A stretch of 64,000 bases of DNA from Streptomyces atratus (lineage in GTDB: Bacteria > Actinomycetota > Actinomycetes > Streptomycetales > Streptomycetaceae): contig NZ_BMRN01000023.1 in the NCBI RefSeq assembly GCF_014648655.1, positions 1 to 64,000 of the forward strand. The letters run 5' to 3'. The notes under the pieces were generated by a model. That model had not been told where the DNA came from. It saw only the letters and a program-made list of their open reading frames with translations, and did no database searches. Position 1 is the stretch's first letter; each line of letters opens with the position of its first letter. Made by a program: the position numbers and the translations under genes. Of the stretch, positions 9,445 to 19,100 are shown one piece after another.

Positions 9445-10406
9445 CGGGCACCTCCCGAAAGCCTGCCGCGCAGCCGCGGATCGATGATCCGCTGTGCGAA
9501 GTCGGCCGCGAAGCCGATGATCAGCACCGCGAGCGTGGAGACGAACAGCACGCCCTGGATGACCGGATAGTCGTGCTGCGCGATGCCGGTCGCGAGCAGG
9601 GAGCCGAGACCCGGGAGCGCATAGACGGACTCCACGACCACCGCGCCCAGCAGTGTGGACGCCAGCTCGATGCCGAGGATCGAGATCACCGGTACGGAGG
9701 CGTTGCGCAGCCCGTGCCGCCACATGGCCTGCCCGAACGACGAACCCATGGCTCGCGCGGTGCGCAGGTAGTCGCTGCCCAGTACGTCGAGTGAGGCCGA
9801 CCTGACGTAGCGGATCAGCGAGGCGCTCATCACGAGCGCGATGGTGATGACGGGCAGGGCGAGTGAGCGGATCGCCTCGGCCGGCTGTGACCAGCCGTCC
9901 TGCGGGAAGCCGCCCGCGGGAAGCCAGCCGGCGTTCAGGGCGAAGACGGCTATGAGGATCATGCCGAGCCAGAACACGGGGACGGCGATGCCCAGTTGGG
10001 ACACTCCGTTGAGCAGCGCGCCGTACCAGGTCCGGCGCCGGTGCGCGGCCACGAAGCCGACCGGAACGGCGATGAGCACCGCCAGGACGAACGCGGCCAG
10101 GGTGAGCGGGACGGTGACGTTCAGCCGAGAGGCGATCTCGGGCCCGACCGGCAGCGAGCTCACGAACGACGTACCGAGGTCACCGCTCGCCAACTGCCCG
10201 ATCCAGTGGACGAACTGCTCGGGCAGCGGCTTGTCGGAGCCGATGGAGTGCCGGGCCGCCGCGATCTGCTCCGGGCCGGCGCCCACCGAGGTGAGCGCGT
10301 TGGCGGGGTCGCCCGGCAGCATCCGCAGCAGGGCGAACAGGACCACGCTCGCGAGCGCCAGCGACACCAGCAGGAAGGCGAGACGGCGCAGGAGATACCG
10401 GCCCAT
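9441..10406 (-). CDS. Peptide-type ABC transporter permease (DppB/OppB family)
   Basis: A 321-residue permease that starts MGRYLLRRLAFLLV, the standard DppB opening, followed by LPGDPA and six membrane segments. The EAA loop reads DYLRTARAMGSSFGQAMWRHGLRN. The ATG at 10406 shares one base with the stop of the binding-protein gene (TGATG), so it is coupled to it. A longer open frame upstream is a shadow of the binding protein. Confidence 0.95.
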   Translation of the reverse strand: MGRYLLRRLAFLLVSLALASVVLFALLRMLPGDPANALTSVGAGPEQIAAARHSIGSDKPLPEQFVHWIGQLASGDLGTSFVSSLPVGPEIASRLNVTVPLTLAAFVLAVLIAVPVGFVAAHRRRTWYGALLNGVSQLGIAVPVFWLGMILIAVFALNAGWLPAGGFPQDGWSQPAEAIRSLALPVITIALVMSASLIRYVRSASLDVLGSDYLRTARAMGSSFGQAMWRHGLRNASVPVISILGIELASTLLGAVVVESVYALPGLGSLLATGIAQHDYPVIQGVLFVSTLAVLIIGFAADFAQRIIDPRLRGRLSGGAR

Positions 10407-11923
10407 CAGCCCTTCTTGATGTCGTAGGCGAAGAACTGGGAGTTGAGGCCGTTGACCGGGTAGCCGGACAGCTTGCTGTTGGCCACGACGATCTGCGGGT
10501 ACAGATACAGCCAGTCGCTGGCCGCGTCCTCGGCGGTCTTGCGGTTGACCTTCTTCAGGAGTTCGGTCTGCTCGGAGGTGCTGGACGCCTGCTCGGCCTC
10601 CTCGACCCACTGCGTGACCTGCTTGTTGTCGTAGCCCCAGTAGAAGTCGGGGTTGCCGTACCAGACCAGGTCGCGGTCATTGACGTGTTCCTGGAGCGTC
10701 GCCGTGAAGTCGTGGTTCTTGTAGACCTTCGTGTACCACTCGTCCGGCGTGATCGTGTTGATCTCGACGGTGATGCCGACCTTGGCGAGCTGCGACTTGA
10801 TGAAGGTCGCGGCGGTCGGGTGCGGGTCGTAGTTCGGGGTGTCGAGGGTGAAGCTGAAGCCGTTCTCGTATCCGGCCTCGGCGAGCAGCTTCTTGGCGCG
10901 CGCGGTGTCGTACGCGTTGACCTCGGTGAGATCCTCGTACCACGGGTCGGTGGGGGGCACCATGGAGCCGATGGGCTTGCCGTAGCCGCCCCAGACCGAC
11001 TCCAGCAGCTTCTTGTCGTCGATGGCGGCGGAGACGGCCTGGCGGACCTTGACGTCCGTGAAGGGCTTGGCCTTGTCGTTGAAGGCGAGCAGCAGCTTGG
11101 TCGTCGAGTTGCCGTCGTTGACCTTGTAGTTCTGGTTGCTCTTGAACTGGTCGAGGGCGTCGGGCGACTGCTCGCTCGTGACGACATCCACTGCGTTGGT
11201 CAGCAGCGCGTTGTTCAGCGCCGTGGCGTCCTTGTAGTAGTGGAAGACGACCTGCTTGTTGGCGGCCGCGTCGCCCCAGTAGCCGGCGAACCGGGCGAGG
11301 CTGAGAGCGGAGCCGCGGGTCCACTTGTCCAGCGTGTACGGGCCGGTGCCGTCCTCGTCCGTCTTGAGGCCCTTCGCGTCGGAGTTGATGATCCACACGT
11401 AGGAGAGGTTGTAGACGAAGGAGATCGACTTCTTCGACAGCTGGACCTCCACCGTGCGCGGATCAGGCGTCTCGACGGATTTGATGACCTCGAGATTGCT
11501 CTTGCGCGCGGACTGCGAGTCCTTCGCGATCACCTTTTCGAGGCTGTACTTGACGTCCTGGCTGGTGAGCTTCTTGCCACTGTGGAACTTCACACCGTCG
11601 CGCAGGGTGAAGGTGTACGTGAGTCCGTCGCCGCTGACCTTGTAGTCCTGGGCGAGCAGATTCTCGACCTTGCCGTTGTCGGTGAGCTTGAACAGCCCTT
11701 CGTACACGTTGCCGTTGAGTGCCTCGGTGACGCCCTGGCCGCCGCCTGCGGTGTTGTCGAGATTCTGCGGCTCGTAGAGCGAACCGATGTTGATTGTGGC
11801 GTTCTTGTCGTGCGCCCCTCCGGCGGCGCCGCCCGCGTTGGAGCCCCCGCCGCAGGCTGTGAGGGTCAGGGCGAGGGCGGCGGCGGTGGCCCCGCCGTAC
11901 AGGGAAGTCTTCTTGATGCTCAT
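10406..11923 (-). CDS. Peptide-type ABC transporter substrate-binding lipoprotein
   Basis: A 505-residue SBP_bac_5 family protein. The N-terminus has a lipobox LTAC (Cys24), so the mature protein is lipid-anchored outside the membrane and delivers substrate to the two permeases. Family segments such as YEGLFKL, FHSGKKLTSQDVKYSLE and VRQAVSAAIDD are visible. The ligand could be peptides, nickel complexes or another small solute; sequence alone does not say. It heads the transport genes and follows DUF1684 by 47 bases. Confidence 0.94.
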   Translation of the reverse strand: MSIKKTSLYGGATAAALALTLTACGGGSNAGGAAGGAHDKNATINIGSLYEPQNLDNTAGGGQGVTEALNGNVYEGLFKLTDNGKVENLLAQDYKVSGDGLTYTFTLRDGVKFHSGKKLTSQDVKYSLEKVIAKDSQSARKSNLEVIKSVETPDPRTVEVQLSKKSISFVYNLSYVWIINSDAKGLKTDEDGTGPYTLDKWTRGSALSLARFAGYWGDAAANKQVVFHYYKDATALNNALLTNAVDVVTSEQSPDALDQFKSNQNYKVNDGNSTTKLLLAFNDKAKPFTDVKVRQAVSAAIDDKKLLESVWGGYGKPIGSMVPPTDPWYEDLTEVNAYDTARAKKLLAEAGYENGFSFTLDTPNYDPHPTAATFIKSQLAKVGITVEINTITPDEWYTKVYKNHDFTATLQEHVNDRDLVWYGNPDFYWGYDNKQVTQWVEEAEQASSTSEQTELLKKVNRKTAEDAASDWLYLYPQIVVANSKLSGYPVNGLNSQFFAYDIKKG

Positions 11924-11970
11924 GAGGAGTACGCGCTTTCGTGCTGCGAGGCGGGGGAGTGCGGGGTTGA

Positions 11971-12711
11971 TCAGTGCTGCGCGGGGAAGCCGTCGCGGAA
12001 GACGGGCCGCTTCTCTCCGGCCTCTACGGGCAGGTGGAAACGGTTCTGCCGCGGCGGCATCGGACAGTTGTACTGGTCGGAGAATCCGCAGGGCGGCACG
12101 AAGGCACGGTTGAAGTCGAGCAGGACGCGGCCTGCGCCGGTGTGGGTGACGAAGAGGAAGCGCCCGGCACCGTAGGTGGTGTCGCCGTTGGTGGGGTCGC
12201 CGAAGACGAGCAGTAGGGTGCCGTCGTCGTCGAAGGCGCTCAGTGTGTACTCCCGGCCGTCCAGGGTGAGCTCGATGTCGCCCGGCACGACGAGGTCACG
12301 GGTGCCGCCGTTGTCCCGGATGTGCTCGAACCCGACCCGCCTGGCACCCGACACCGGGGTGTACGCGGCCTCCAGTACCCAGGCCGGGTCGTACGGGAAG
12401 ACATCGGTGCGATCGAAGTTCTGGATCGCGGGGGACTGCGCGTCCCAGAAGCGGAGACCGTACTCGGGCTCGCCGGTGACGAAGTCGGTGCGCTCCACTG
12501 TGGTGACGGTCACAGAATCCGGCGCTCCGGCACGGGCCGCATCGAGGTCGGGGCGCTCACCGGCCGGGGCCCAGCGGGTCTCGACGAGGGCGAGATTCCC
12601 CACGGCCGAGGTGACAGAGCGCCGCCGCTCGGCGCGCCATGCCTCCCAGTCCCCGGCGGGGTCGGACGGCTGGTCGGGCACTACAGCGGCGTGGGACACG
12701 GCATTACTCAT
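11971..12711 (-). CDS. DUF1684 family protein
   Basis: A 246-residue cytosolic protein. The end of the domain (PPCGFSDQYNCPMPPRQNR) is diagnostic of DUF1684: an Asn-rich PPC motif followed by a conserved Cys-Pro and Asn-Arg. It probably shares an operon with the peptide-type transporter because the gap to the lipoprotein gene is only 47 bases. The role of DUF1684 is not established. The upstream ribosome site is weak. Confidence 0.9.
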   Translation of the reverse strand: MSNAVSHAAVVPDQPSDPAGDWEAWRAERRRSVTSAVGNLALVETRWAPAGERPDLDAARAGAPDSVTVTTVERTDFVTGEPEYGLRFWDAQSPAIQNFDRTDVFPYDPAWVLEAAYTPVSGARRVGFEHIRDNGGTRDLVVPGDIELTLDGREYTLSAFDDDGTLLLVFGDPTNGDTTYGAGRFLFVTHTGAGRVLLDFNRAFVPPCGFSDQYNCPMPPRQNRFHLPVEAGEKRPVFRDGFPAQH

Positions 12712-13117
12712 TCACGTAGACGTACGTCGGCTGTCACGCCTCGAATGTCACGCTGCGTGAACTTCAACCCAAAGGACCTTCTTTATCTTTCATAAGGCGA
12801 GCTAATGTCAAATTTGGCTGAATAGTGAGACCGGGGCGGAGTCGGTGGCCCGAGCCAGCCGCCGGTGGCCAGGCGGCAGCACTCGGCCGAGCCGTGCGAA
12901 GCCGAGCCGCGGCTTGTGCCGGAGGAGCCCGCTGGGCGCTCGCCCTCCCTCGTGTGCGGACGGAGCTCAGCTGTTGGAGCGCAGCGCACACACGAGCGAC
13001 TTCGTGACCTTTTCTACCGGGCTCAGCCCCGGGTGCGCGTGGCGCGAGGTCTTCCAGGACGATGACCCGGCAGCCACTTCGGCGGCCGTGGCGCCAGGGG
13101 CAAGGCCGATTCCGACA
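12712..13117. other. Intergenic sequence left of the transposon, holding part of a disrupted frame
   Basis: About 400 bases. An AT-richer stretch (12,765-12,830) upstream of DUF1684 is a likely promoter area. A minus-strand frame from 13,117 to a stop at 12,967-12,969 stays open. If the transposon and one target copy are removed, it joins without a break to a minus frame on the other side (19,354 upward). I do not recognise the product. Confidence 0.4.
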
Positions 13118-13122
13118 TCGTC
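13118..13122 (+). repeat. Left copy of the 5-bp target-site duplication (TCGTC)
   Basis: TCGTC directly abuts the left inverted repeat and is identical to the five bases directly outside the right inverted repeat. Five-base duplications are the rule for Tn3-family insertion. Confidence 0.93.
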
Positions 13123-13160
13123 GGGGGTCGAGGAACATCGGAACGAGAACCGGCGCTAAG
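13123..13160 (+). repeat. Left terminal inverted repeat of the Tn3-family element
   Basis: Thirty-eight bases starting with five Gs and ending CTAAG. The only difference from the right repeat is G instead of A at base 25 from the outer end (13,147). Confidence 0.95.
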
Positions 13161-13219
13161 GATCTGTCGGTGCTGGTGGGCGGCTGACGGAGTGTCGGGG
13201 GCCGGGCCCATCTGAAGTC

Positions 13220-13328
13220 GTTCCACGGATAACGCCCTATTATCTGCGGGACGGCTGATCGCGACCTGCGGGAACGGCCGCCAGGCCGTACATGAAGCGG
13301 CCCTGTTATCTGCGGCAAGGGGGAAACG
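13220..13328 (+). other. Candidate cointegrate-resolution site beside the tyrosine recombinase
   Basis: Between the left inverted repeat and the recombinase start lies a non-coding segment with two exact direct copies of TTATCTGCGG (13,240-13,249 and 13,306-13,315), 66 bases apart. GGATAA at 13,228 stands in inverted orientation to the first copy. Tn3 elements with TnpI-type tyrosine recombinases place such repeated core and accessory sites next to the recombinase gene. The position and repeats are seen; the function is inferred. Confidence 0.5.
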
Positions 13329-14306
13329 GTGCCCGCCGTCATACAGCTGCCCGCCGGGAAGGCGCTGACCGTCCGCGCGGCGGCCGATGTCTTCCTCGAC
13401 TCGCTCGGCAACCCGAACACGGTCCGCAACTAGGGGATCGGGGTGGGCAAGACCGCCGAGCGGCTCGGCGAGGGCCGGCCACTGGCGTCCGTGGCGGACG
13501 ACGAGATCGGCGAAGCACTGGAACTGCTGTGGGGCACCTCCGCGGTGAACACCTGGAACGCCCGGCGCGCGTCGGTGCTCTCGTGGCTGGGGTGGTGCGG
13601 TGAGCGAGGGTACGACGGCCCGGCGGTCCCGGCCTGGGCGAAGCGGCTTACCCCGCCGGACTCCGAGACGCCGGCCCGCTCGAGAATGGCGATCGACCGG
13701 CTGATCGCGCGGCGGGAGGTGCACCTGCGGGAGAAGACGCTGTGGCGGATGCTTTACGAGACCACCGCCCGCGCCGAGGAGATCCTGGGCGTCAACATCG
13801 AGGAGTTGGACCTCGCCGGACGCCGGGCCCCGGTGAAGGGCAAGGGCGCCCGCCCTCGTACGCGTCGCCGCGGCGCAGTCCGCGAGGACTTCGTCCTGGA
13901 GACGGTCTACTGGGACGCCGGCGCCGCCCGGTTGTTGCCTCGCCTACTCAAGGGGCGTACGCGCGGCCCGGTGTTCGTCACTCATCGCAAGCCCGGCCCC
14001 GGCAAGGTCGTCAGCCCGCGCGATATCTGTCCGGACACCGGGCTCGCGCGTCTTTCGTACGGGCAGGCCCGGATGTTGCTGGACGAGCACACCGCCCTCG
14101 GTGGTGGGCCGGGCACGGGCTGGGATCTGCATGAGTGGCGGCACTCCGGCCTGACCCACCTCGGCGAGGGAGGGGCGAGCCTGCTGATGCTCATGGCCAA
14201 GTCGCGGCACAAGAAGCCGGAGACCGCCCGACGCTATTTCCACCCTTCCGCAGAGGCGATCGCCGAGGTCATGAGTTTGCTCGCGCCCGGCGACGGCAGG
14301 CGTTGA
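13329..14306 (+). pseudogene. Tyrosine recombinase of the transposon, interrupted by an in-frame TAG
   Basis: Reading from GTG 13,329 gives 34 codons of an integrase N-terminus ending NPNTVRN, then TAG at 13,431-13,433, then the same frame continues [12 protein letters not shown] single-base change from a Tyr codon explains it. Translation could restart at GTG 13,443, giving 287 residues with the catalytic set intact: Arg110, Lys near 134, His230-x-x-Arg233, His256 and Tyr265. The lost part would be the start of the DNA-binding core domain. It probably once resolved cointegrates for the element. Whether the short form works is unknown. Confidence 0.82.
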
Positions 14307-14438
14307 GTTCGGCGATACCCGGCCTGTCGGCGCTGTCGCGAGGGCGAGCGGGGCGCATCCCTCGGTGCGCGGTGTCGGCAGTGTGCTGGTGCCCCGCCTG
14401 GAGGCTGCCGACCGCTGGTTCACAGGCGGCGCGAACGC

Positions 14439-15425
14439 TCATCCCTGGCCGTGGCTCAGCCAGTGGGCGATGTCGGCGATGACGGCGGGGTCGACATGCT
14501 GCGGAGTTCCATATTCGGCGGGGGTGGATGGTCCTGCGCCGGGGAAGAACAGGTGGTTGTCGGCTTCGTAGACACGGATATCGGCTTCCGGGCGGCCGAC
14601 CAGGCCCGTCCGCCATCGCACGAGGTCGTTGGCGACGGTGACCTGGTAGTCGCGTCCTCCTTGGAGGATGAGCATCGGCTTGCTGAGTCCGGCCGCGATC
14701 GCGACCGGGTCGTAGTCACGCAGTTCGAGCCAGTACGGCGCGGACAGGCCGAACGGCAGATCCGCTGCGGGGGTCGAGGGCGTGAGTTCCGCGCTGTCGA
14801 CCAGGGCGGCCTGCCGCTGGAAGGTCTCGATGACCTCGGGTGGGACCTGGTCGGGGAGCACGGTGGCGAGGTAGCTGACGACGCGGACAGCGGCGTGGTG
14901 CATCGGCTGCGTGTCACCGGCCATGATCACGAGGCCCGCCACCGCGGGTGCGGCGACGGCGACGGCGGGGGCAACCTTGCCGCCCATACTGTGGCCGAGG
15001 ACGAAGACCCGCTCGGGGTCCACCGAGCGGTGGCCACGGAGCAGGTCGACCGCGTCGACGGCATGCGGCACGTATTCCTGCGTCATCGTCAGGTCCGATG
15101 CCGCAGCCACATCGCGGTGGGCGTAGGTCGCCTTGTCGAAGCGCAGCACTGTCGTCCCGCGGCTGGCGAGCCCCCAGGCCAGGTCCTTGAGCGGTTTGTT
15201 CGGCCCGCTGGTCTCGTCGCGGTCGAACGGTCCACCACCGGCGAGCAGCACCACGCCGGGGCCGGGAGCCTGCCCGCGGGGGACGCTCACCGTGCCTGAC
15301 ACCGCGAGTGGGCCGGTGCCGACGGTGACCTCGTACTCGCTGAAGCGGCCGGGCTCGGCATAGGGCGGTGGCATCCAAGCGAGTTCTGAGCCGGGCATGG
15401 ACTCTGTCACAGCGCCGTCAGGCAT
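14439..15425 (-). CDS. Alpha/beta hydrolase (transposon passenger)
   Basis: A 328-residue alpha/beta hydrolase starting at ATG 15,425 (an in-frame ATG 13 codons upstream is less well placed). The oxyanion region GGGPFDRDE, nucleophile elbow GHSMGG, an acid after LILQGGRD and the late EADNHLFF histidine form the catalytic set. It resembles dienelactone-hydrolase or acyl-peptidase-like esterases. It faces an HTH regulator across a 58-base gap, so the pair probably forms a regulated detoxification or ester-cleaving module carried by the transposon. Confidence 0.9.
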   Translation of the reverse strand: MPDGAVTESMPGSELAWMPPPYAEPGRFSEYEVTVGTGPLAVSGTVSVPRGQAPGPGVVLLAGGGPFDRDETSGPNKPLKDLAWGLASRGTTVLRFDKATYAHRDVAAASDLTMTQEYVPHAVDAVDLLRGHRSVDPERVFVLGHSMGGKVAPAVAVAAPAVAGLVIMAGDTQPMHHAAVRVVSYLATVLPDQVPPEVIETFQRQAALVDSAELTPSTPAADLPFGLSAPYWLELRDYDPVAIAAGLSKPMLILQGGRDYQVTVANDLVRWRTGLVGRPEADIRVYEADNHLFFPGAGPSTPAEYGTPQHVDPAVIADIAHWLSHGQG

Positions 15426-15442
15426 CCCATCACAACCTTTCT

Positions 15443-15479
15443 CAATGAATGCGAACGGTAGCATGGCGTGAGATCATTG
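15443..15479. promoter_or_regulatory. Candidate operator between the passenger genes
   Basis: CAATGA (15,443-15,448) and TCATTG (15,474-15,479) form an inverted repeat in the 58-base divergent gap, 4 bases before the regulator start. Its position suits autoregulation and control of the hydrolase by the HTH protein. Spacing is wide, so this is tentative. Confidence 0.4.
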
Positions 15480-15483
15480 CAGG

Positions 15484-16074
15484 ATGGATGCTTTCGAACT
15501 CTTGGCCCACCCGGTGCGGTTGCGAGTGGTTCATGCGATGCGCGGCGGCAGGGAACTGACCACCGCCGAGCTGTGCGACCGCATCCGGGACGTCTCGAAG
15601 GCCACGGTCTACCGGCACGTCGACCTGCTCGCAGCCGGCGGGGTCCTGGAAGTCGCCCTGGAACGACGCGTGCGCGGCGCCGTCGAGCGCCGCTACCGGC
15701 TGCGCCGCGACCGCGCGGGGATCAATACGGACACGGCCAATTCACTCTCGCTCGACGACCATCGCAGCGCATTCGCCGCCGCTCTGGCGGTCCTGACTGC
15801 CGAATTCACCGCGTATCTCGACCGCGACACGGCCGACCCGGTAGCCGACCTGGTCGGCTACCGGCAGCATGCCGTCTGGCTCAGCCCTGGGGAACTGCAC
15901 GGGATGATCGACGGGATGCGGGAGGCGATCGCCCCACACCTGGCCAACGAGCCATCACCCGACCGCACGCAGTACCTGATCAGCCCGATCCTCTTCCCCG
16001 TCGAAGCGCCGCCGACCGAAACCGGCACCGATAACACCGCCGCGGGCAGCCAGAGCCCGGGACCCTGTAGCTGA
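15484..16074 (+). CDS. ArsR-like winged-helix regulator (transposon passenger)
   Basis: A 196-residue protein with an N-terminal helix-turn-helix domain (LAHPVRLRVVHAMRGG, then ELCDRIRDVSKATVYRHVDLL) typical of the HTH_20/ArsR-like group, and a C-terminal region with no recognised domain. No metal-binding Cys pair is visible. It is divergent from the hydrolase and most simply represses it. The last 20 residues are low-complexity Gly/Ser/Thr/Pro. Confidence 0.85.
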   Translation: MDAFELLAHPVRLRVVHAMRGGRELTTAELCDRIRDVSKATVYRHVDLLAAGGVLEVALERRVRGAVERRYRLRRDRAGINTDTANSLSLDDHRSAFAAALAVLTAEFTAYLDRDTADPVADLVGYRQHAVWLSPGELHGMIDGMREAIAPHLANEPSPDRTQYLISPILFPVEAPPTETGTDNTAAGSQSPGPCS

Positions 16075-16163
16075 GCAAAGTCCACCACTGTCCCCGTGCC
16101 CGGTTTGCCCCGAGGCCCAAGCCGCACGGCCAATTCCGCCACCGAGAAGGCTGATGCACCTCC

Positions 16164-19100
16164 CTACGCATCATCGGTGGTATCGGGGGCCCGCAGCGGG
16201 CGCAGGCCGCCAGGCAGGTCGGGCAGCTGGAACGAGTACCGACCGAGCATGTTGACGTGATGCCGCACGAACGGGGACAGACGGGCCACGTCCTCGTCGC
16301 GGACGTCGAACCCGTCCTCTCGTAGCTGCTGTACGGCGGCGTCCATGTACCTCGTGTTGAACAGCACGAGCGCATTGAGGACCAGGCCGAGCGCCCCGAT
16401 CTGGTCCTCCATGCCGTCCTGGTAGCGCTGGTAGAGCTGCCCCGCCCGCCCGTGGAAGATCTTCCGGGCGAGCGCGTGGCGGCCTTCCTGGAGGTTGGCC
16501 TGCACCTTGATCTGCCGCCGGTAGCCGGGCTCGTCGGCCAGGCGCAGGATGTGCAGGGTCTTCGCGATCCGCCCGTAGTGCGCGATCGCGTCGCCGAGCG
16601 GGGTGGGCCGGCCATCGCGGGAGAGCATCCGGATGACGTCGTAGGCGCGGACGGCTCCGGTGTGGATGGAGCCGATGATCCGCAGGATGTCCTCCCAGTG
16701 CCGCTCGATCCGGGCGAGGTCGATCCGACCGCGGGCTGCGTCCTGGAAGGCTCCGTAGTCGGCGGCACGGTCGATGCGCCACATCTTCTGATCCGGCAGG
16801 TCCGCGAGCTGCGGAGCATAGGCGAACCCGGCCAAGGTGAGGAGGCCGAAGACGATGTCGCTGTACGAGGCGGTGTCGGTGACGATCATCTCGGGGCGCT
16901 TGCCGCCGTCGCGGTCGTAGAGAACGTCCAGCACGTACAGCGAGTCGCGCGGGGTGCCGGCCACGACCTTCCCGCCGAGCCCGGCAGCCTGGTCGTTGAT
17001 CATGTTGAGCCAGGTCGCGCCGCCCCGGCGCCCGAAGTACTTCGGGTTCGGCCGCGCGTACACCGACGGCACGGGCACGACGAACCGCATCCCGTCCACC
17101 GAGGCCACCAGGCCCCCGCCCCAGCTCTGCGCGAGGCCGATGGACGCCTGGTGACTGATGAGGGCGGCGTTCGCGGCCCGGTAGGTCGCCAGCCGCAGAT
17201 ACGTCTGGTCAACGTGGGACAGCCGCCCGTACTTCAGCGCGTCCACGCTGCCCAGAACTGGGGTGTAGCCGACGTTGCAGCCTTGGGCGACCAGCAGCGC
17301 GGCGATCGTGACGTGCAGGTCCCGCAACCGGGCCTCGCCGCCCGTGATCGACGTGAACGCCTGGTCGGCACCGGTCCAGGAGAAGACCTCCAGCAGCACT
17401 TCGGGCAGGTCCACGCGCGGCAGCATCGCGTTGACCGCAGCCCGCAGATCCAGCAGGGAGGCCGGTTTGGGCTCCGGCTCCAGGGCGGCGAAGTGCAGTC
17501 GCCCGTCATCGTCGAAGACGATCTGCGCGTTGTCCGGGGCGCGGCCGGCGACCTCCTGGTAGGTGCCGTCCAGCAACGCGGCCCGCGCCGCCAGATGCCC
17601 GCCGGCCTCCCCGGGCAGGTTCAACGAGGCCAGGACGGTCGGCCTTGCCTGCTGCCACGCCTCGCCGGCCAGCAGCTTCGCCCGCGGGTCACCCCACTTC
17701 GATGAGTTCCTGGCGAAGACCTGCTTGCTCCGCAGCATCCGGTGCAGGTGCTCCAGCACGCAGAACGTGTACGCCTTCCAGTCCACCGTCCCCGGCTCCA
17801 GATGCGGCGCCGACAGGACCAGACGACGCCATGATCCGGTCAGCAGACCGGCGTCGATCTCGGCCGGGCCGACCTTCTTGCGGCCCATCAGCTCCGGCAG
17901 CGACAGCAGCACGCACAGCACGGCCTCGCCCTCCGGGGTGGCGTCGAAGTCCACCACGGCGACCAGCAGCCGCAGGAACGGCCGGACCGTGCCGAACCGG
18001 TTGACCAGCATCGCCCGCCATGCCTCGTCGGCGTCCGAGTCCAGCGGCGGAGTCAGCTCGAACAGCGCGGCGATCGCCGCGGCCAGCTCATGCCGGGGCA
18101 CCACCTGCTCGATCGCCGCCCACATCCCCTCCAGGCTCTCCACCTTCGGCGGGGCGATCTCCCCGGTGTCAGTGTCGACCTGCTCGCTCGTGGTGTCGAA
18201 CACCACCTGAAACGCGGTCGCCAGCTTCGCCGACGCCCGCTCCACCCTCGGCAGGGTCTTCAGCTTCTCCTTCGCGCTCTCCCGCTCCGCCCTGGCCAGC
18301 AGCTTCGTCGCGATCAACACCTCCAGCAGGTCCAGCGCGGCGTCCACCGCCCGCGAAGTCAGATAGACCGTGGTGGCCAGCAACGTCGCGAGCCGCCGGG
18401 CGTCCGAGTGCCGGCGGAGCAGCGACGCTTTGCCGTCCACCCCGTAGCGCGACAGCTCCGCCAGCCGCCGCGGCGGTATCCCCGACACATCCAGGGCACC
18501 CATCCCGAGCCCGGCGATCTCCTCCGCCCGCTCCAGCGCCCGCCTCATCTGCGGCCCCGACACCCGCACCGGCCCGCGCCGCAACCGGTCCAGCTCCGAG
18601 ACCCGCTCACCCGGCGGCACGGTCAGCAGGGAATCCAGCACAGCCCGCTGCCCCACGCTCAGCATCCCGTACAGGGTGTCCCACAGCCGCTGGTTCGCCG
18701 CCTCCCGCACCGAGGCCACCAGCCTCGTCAGCGTTGTCACCCCCGGCAGTAGCACCCGCCGCTCACGCAGCCAGCCCGACGCCGCGTCGAACAACGCCTT
18801 CGGCCCCTCGCCCGTCGTCCACGCCCGCGCGTCCACCCGCTCCCGCAGCTCCCCCTCCGCCTCGGCGAACTCCCGGTACTCCAGAACCCGCCGCAGCTCG
18901 CGCACATGCTCCAGCCGGGTGTTTTCCCACTCGCCGTACACCTTCAGCACCGACGGATCACCGATGTCGAGCTGCTCAGCGAGGTAGTCCACGACCTCCG
19001 GCGGCACAGACGTCGGGTCGTCCAGGAACACCCCGAGATAGCGCGCGGTCGTGAGCTGGGCCGCAAACCCCAAGCGGTTGTGGGCCCGCCTCTTGGACTC

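Noticed and set aside
12764-13724. Open frames across the left end of the transposon that end in VEEHRNENRR on one side and again at the right end
   Set aside because: The shared peptide is just translation of the terminal inverted repeat, not a conserved protein.
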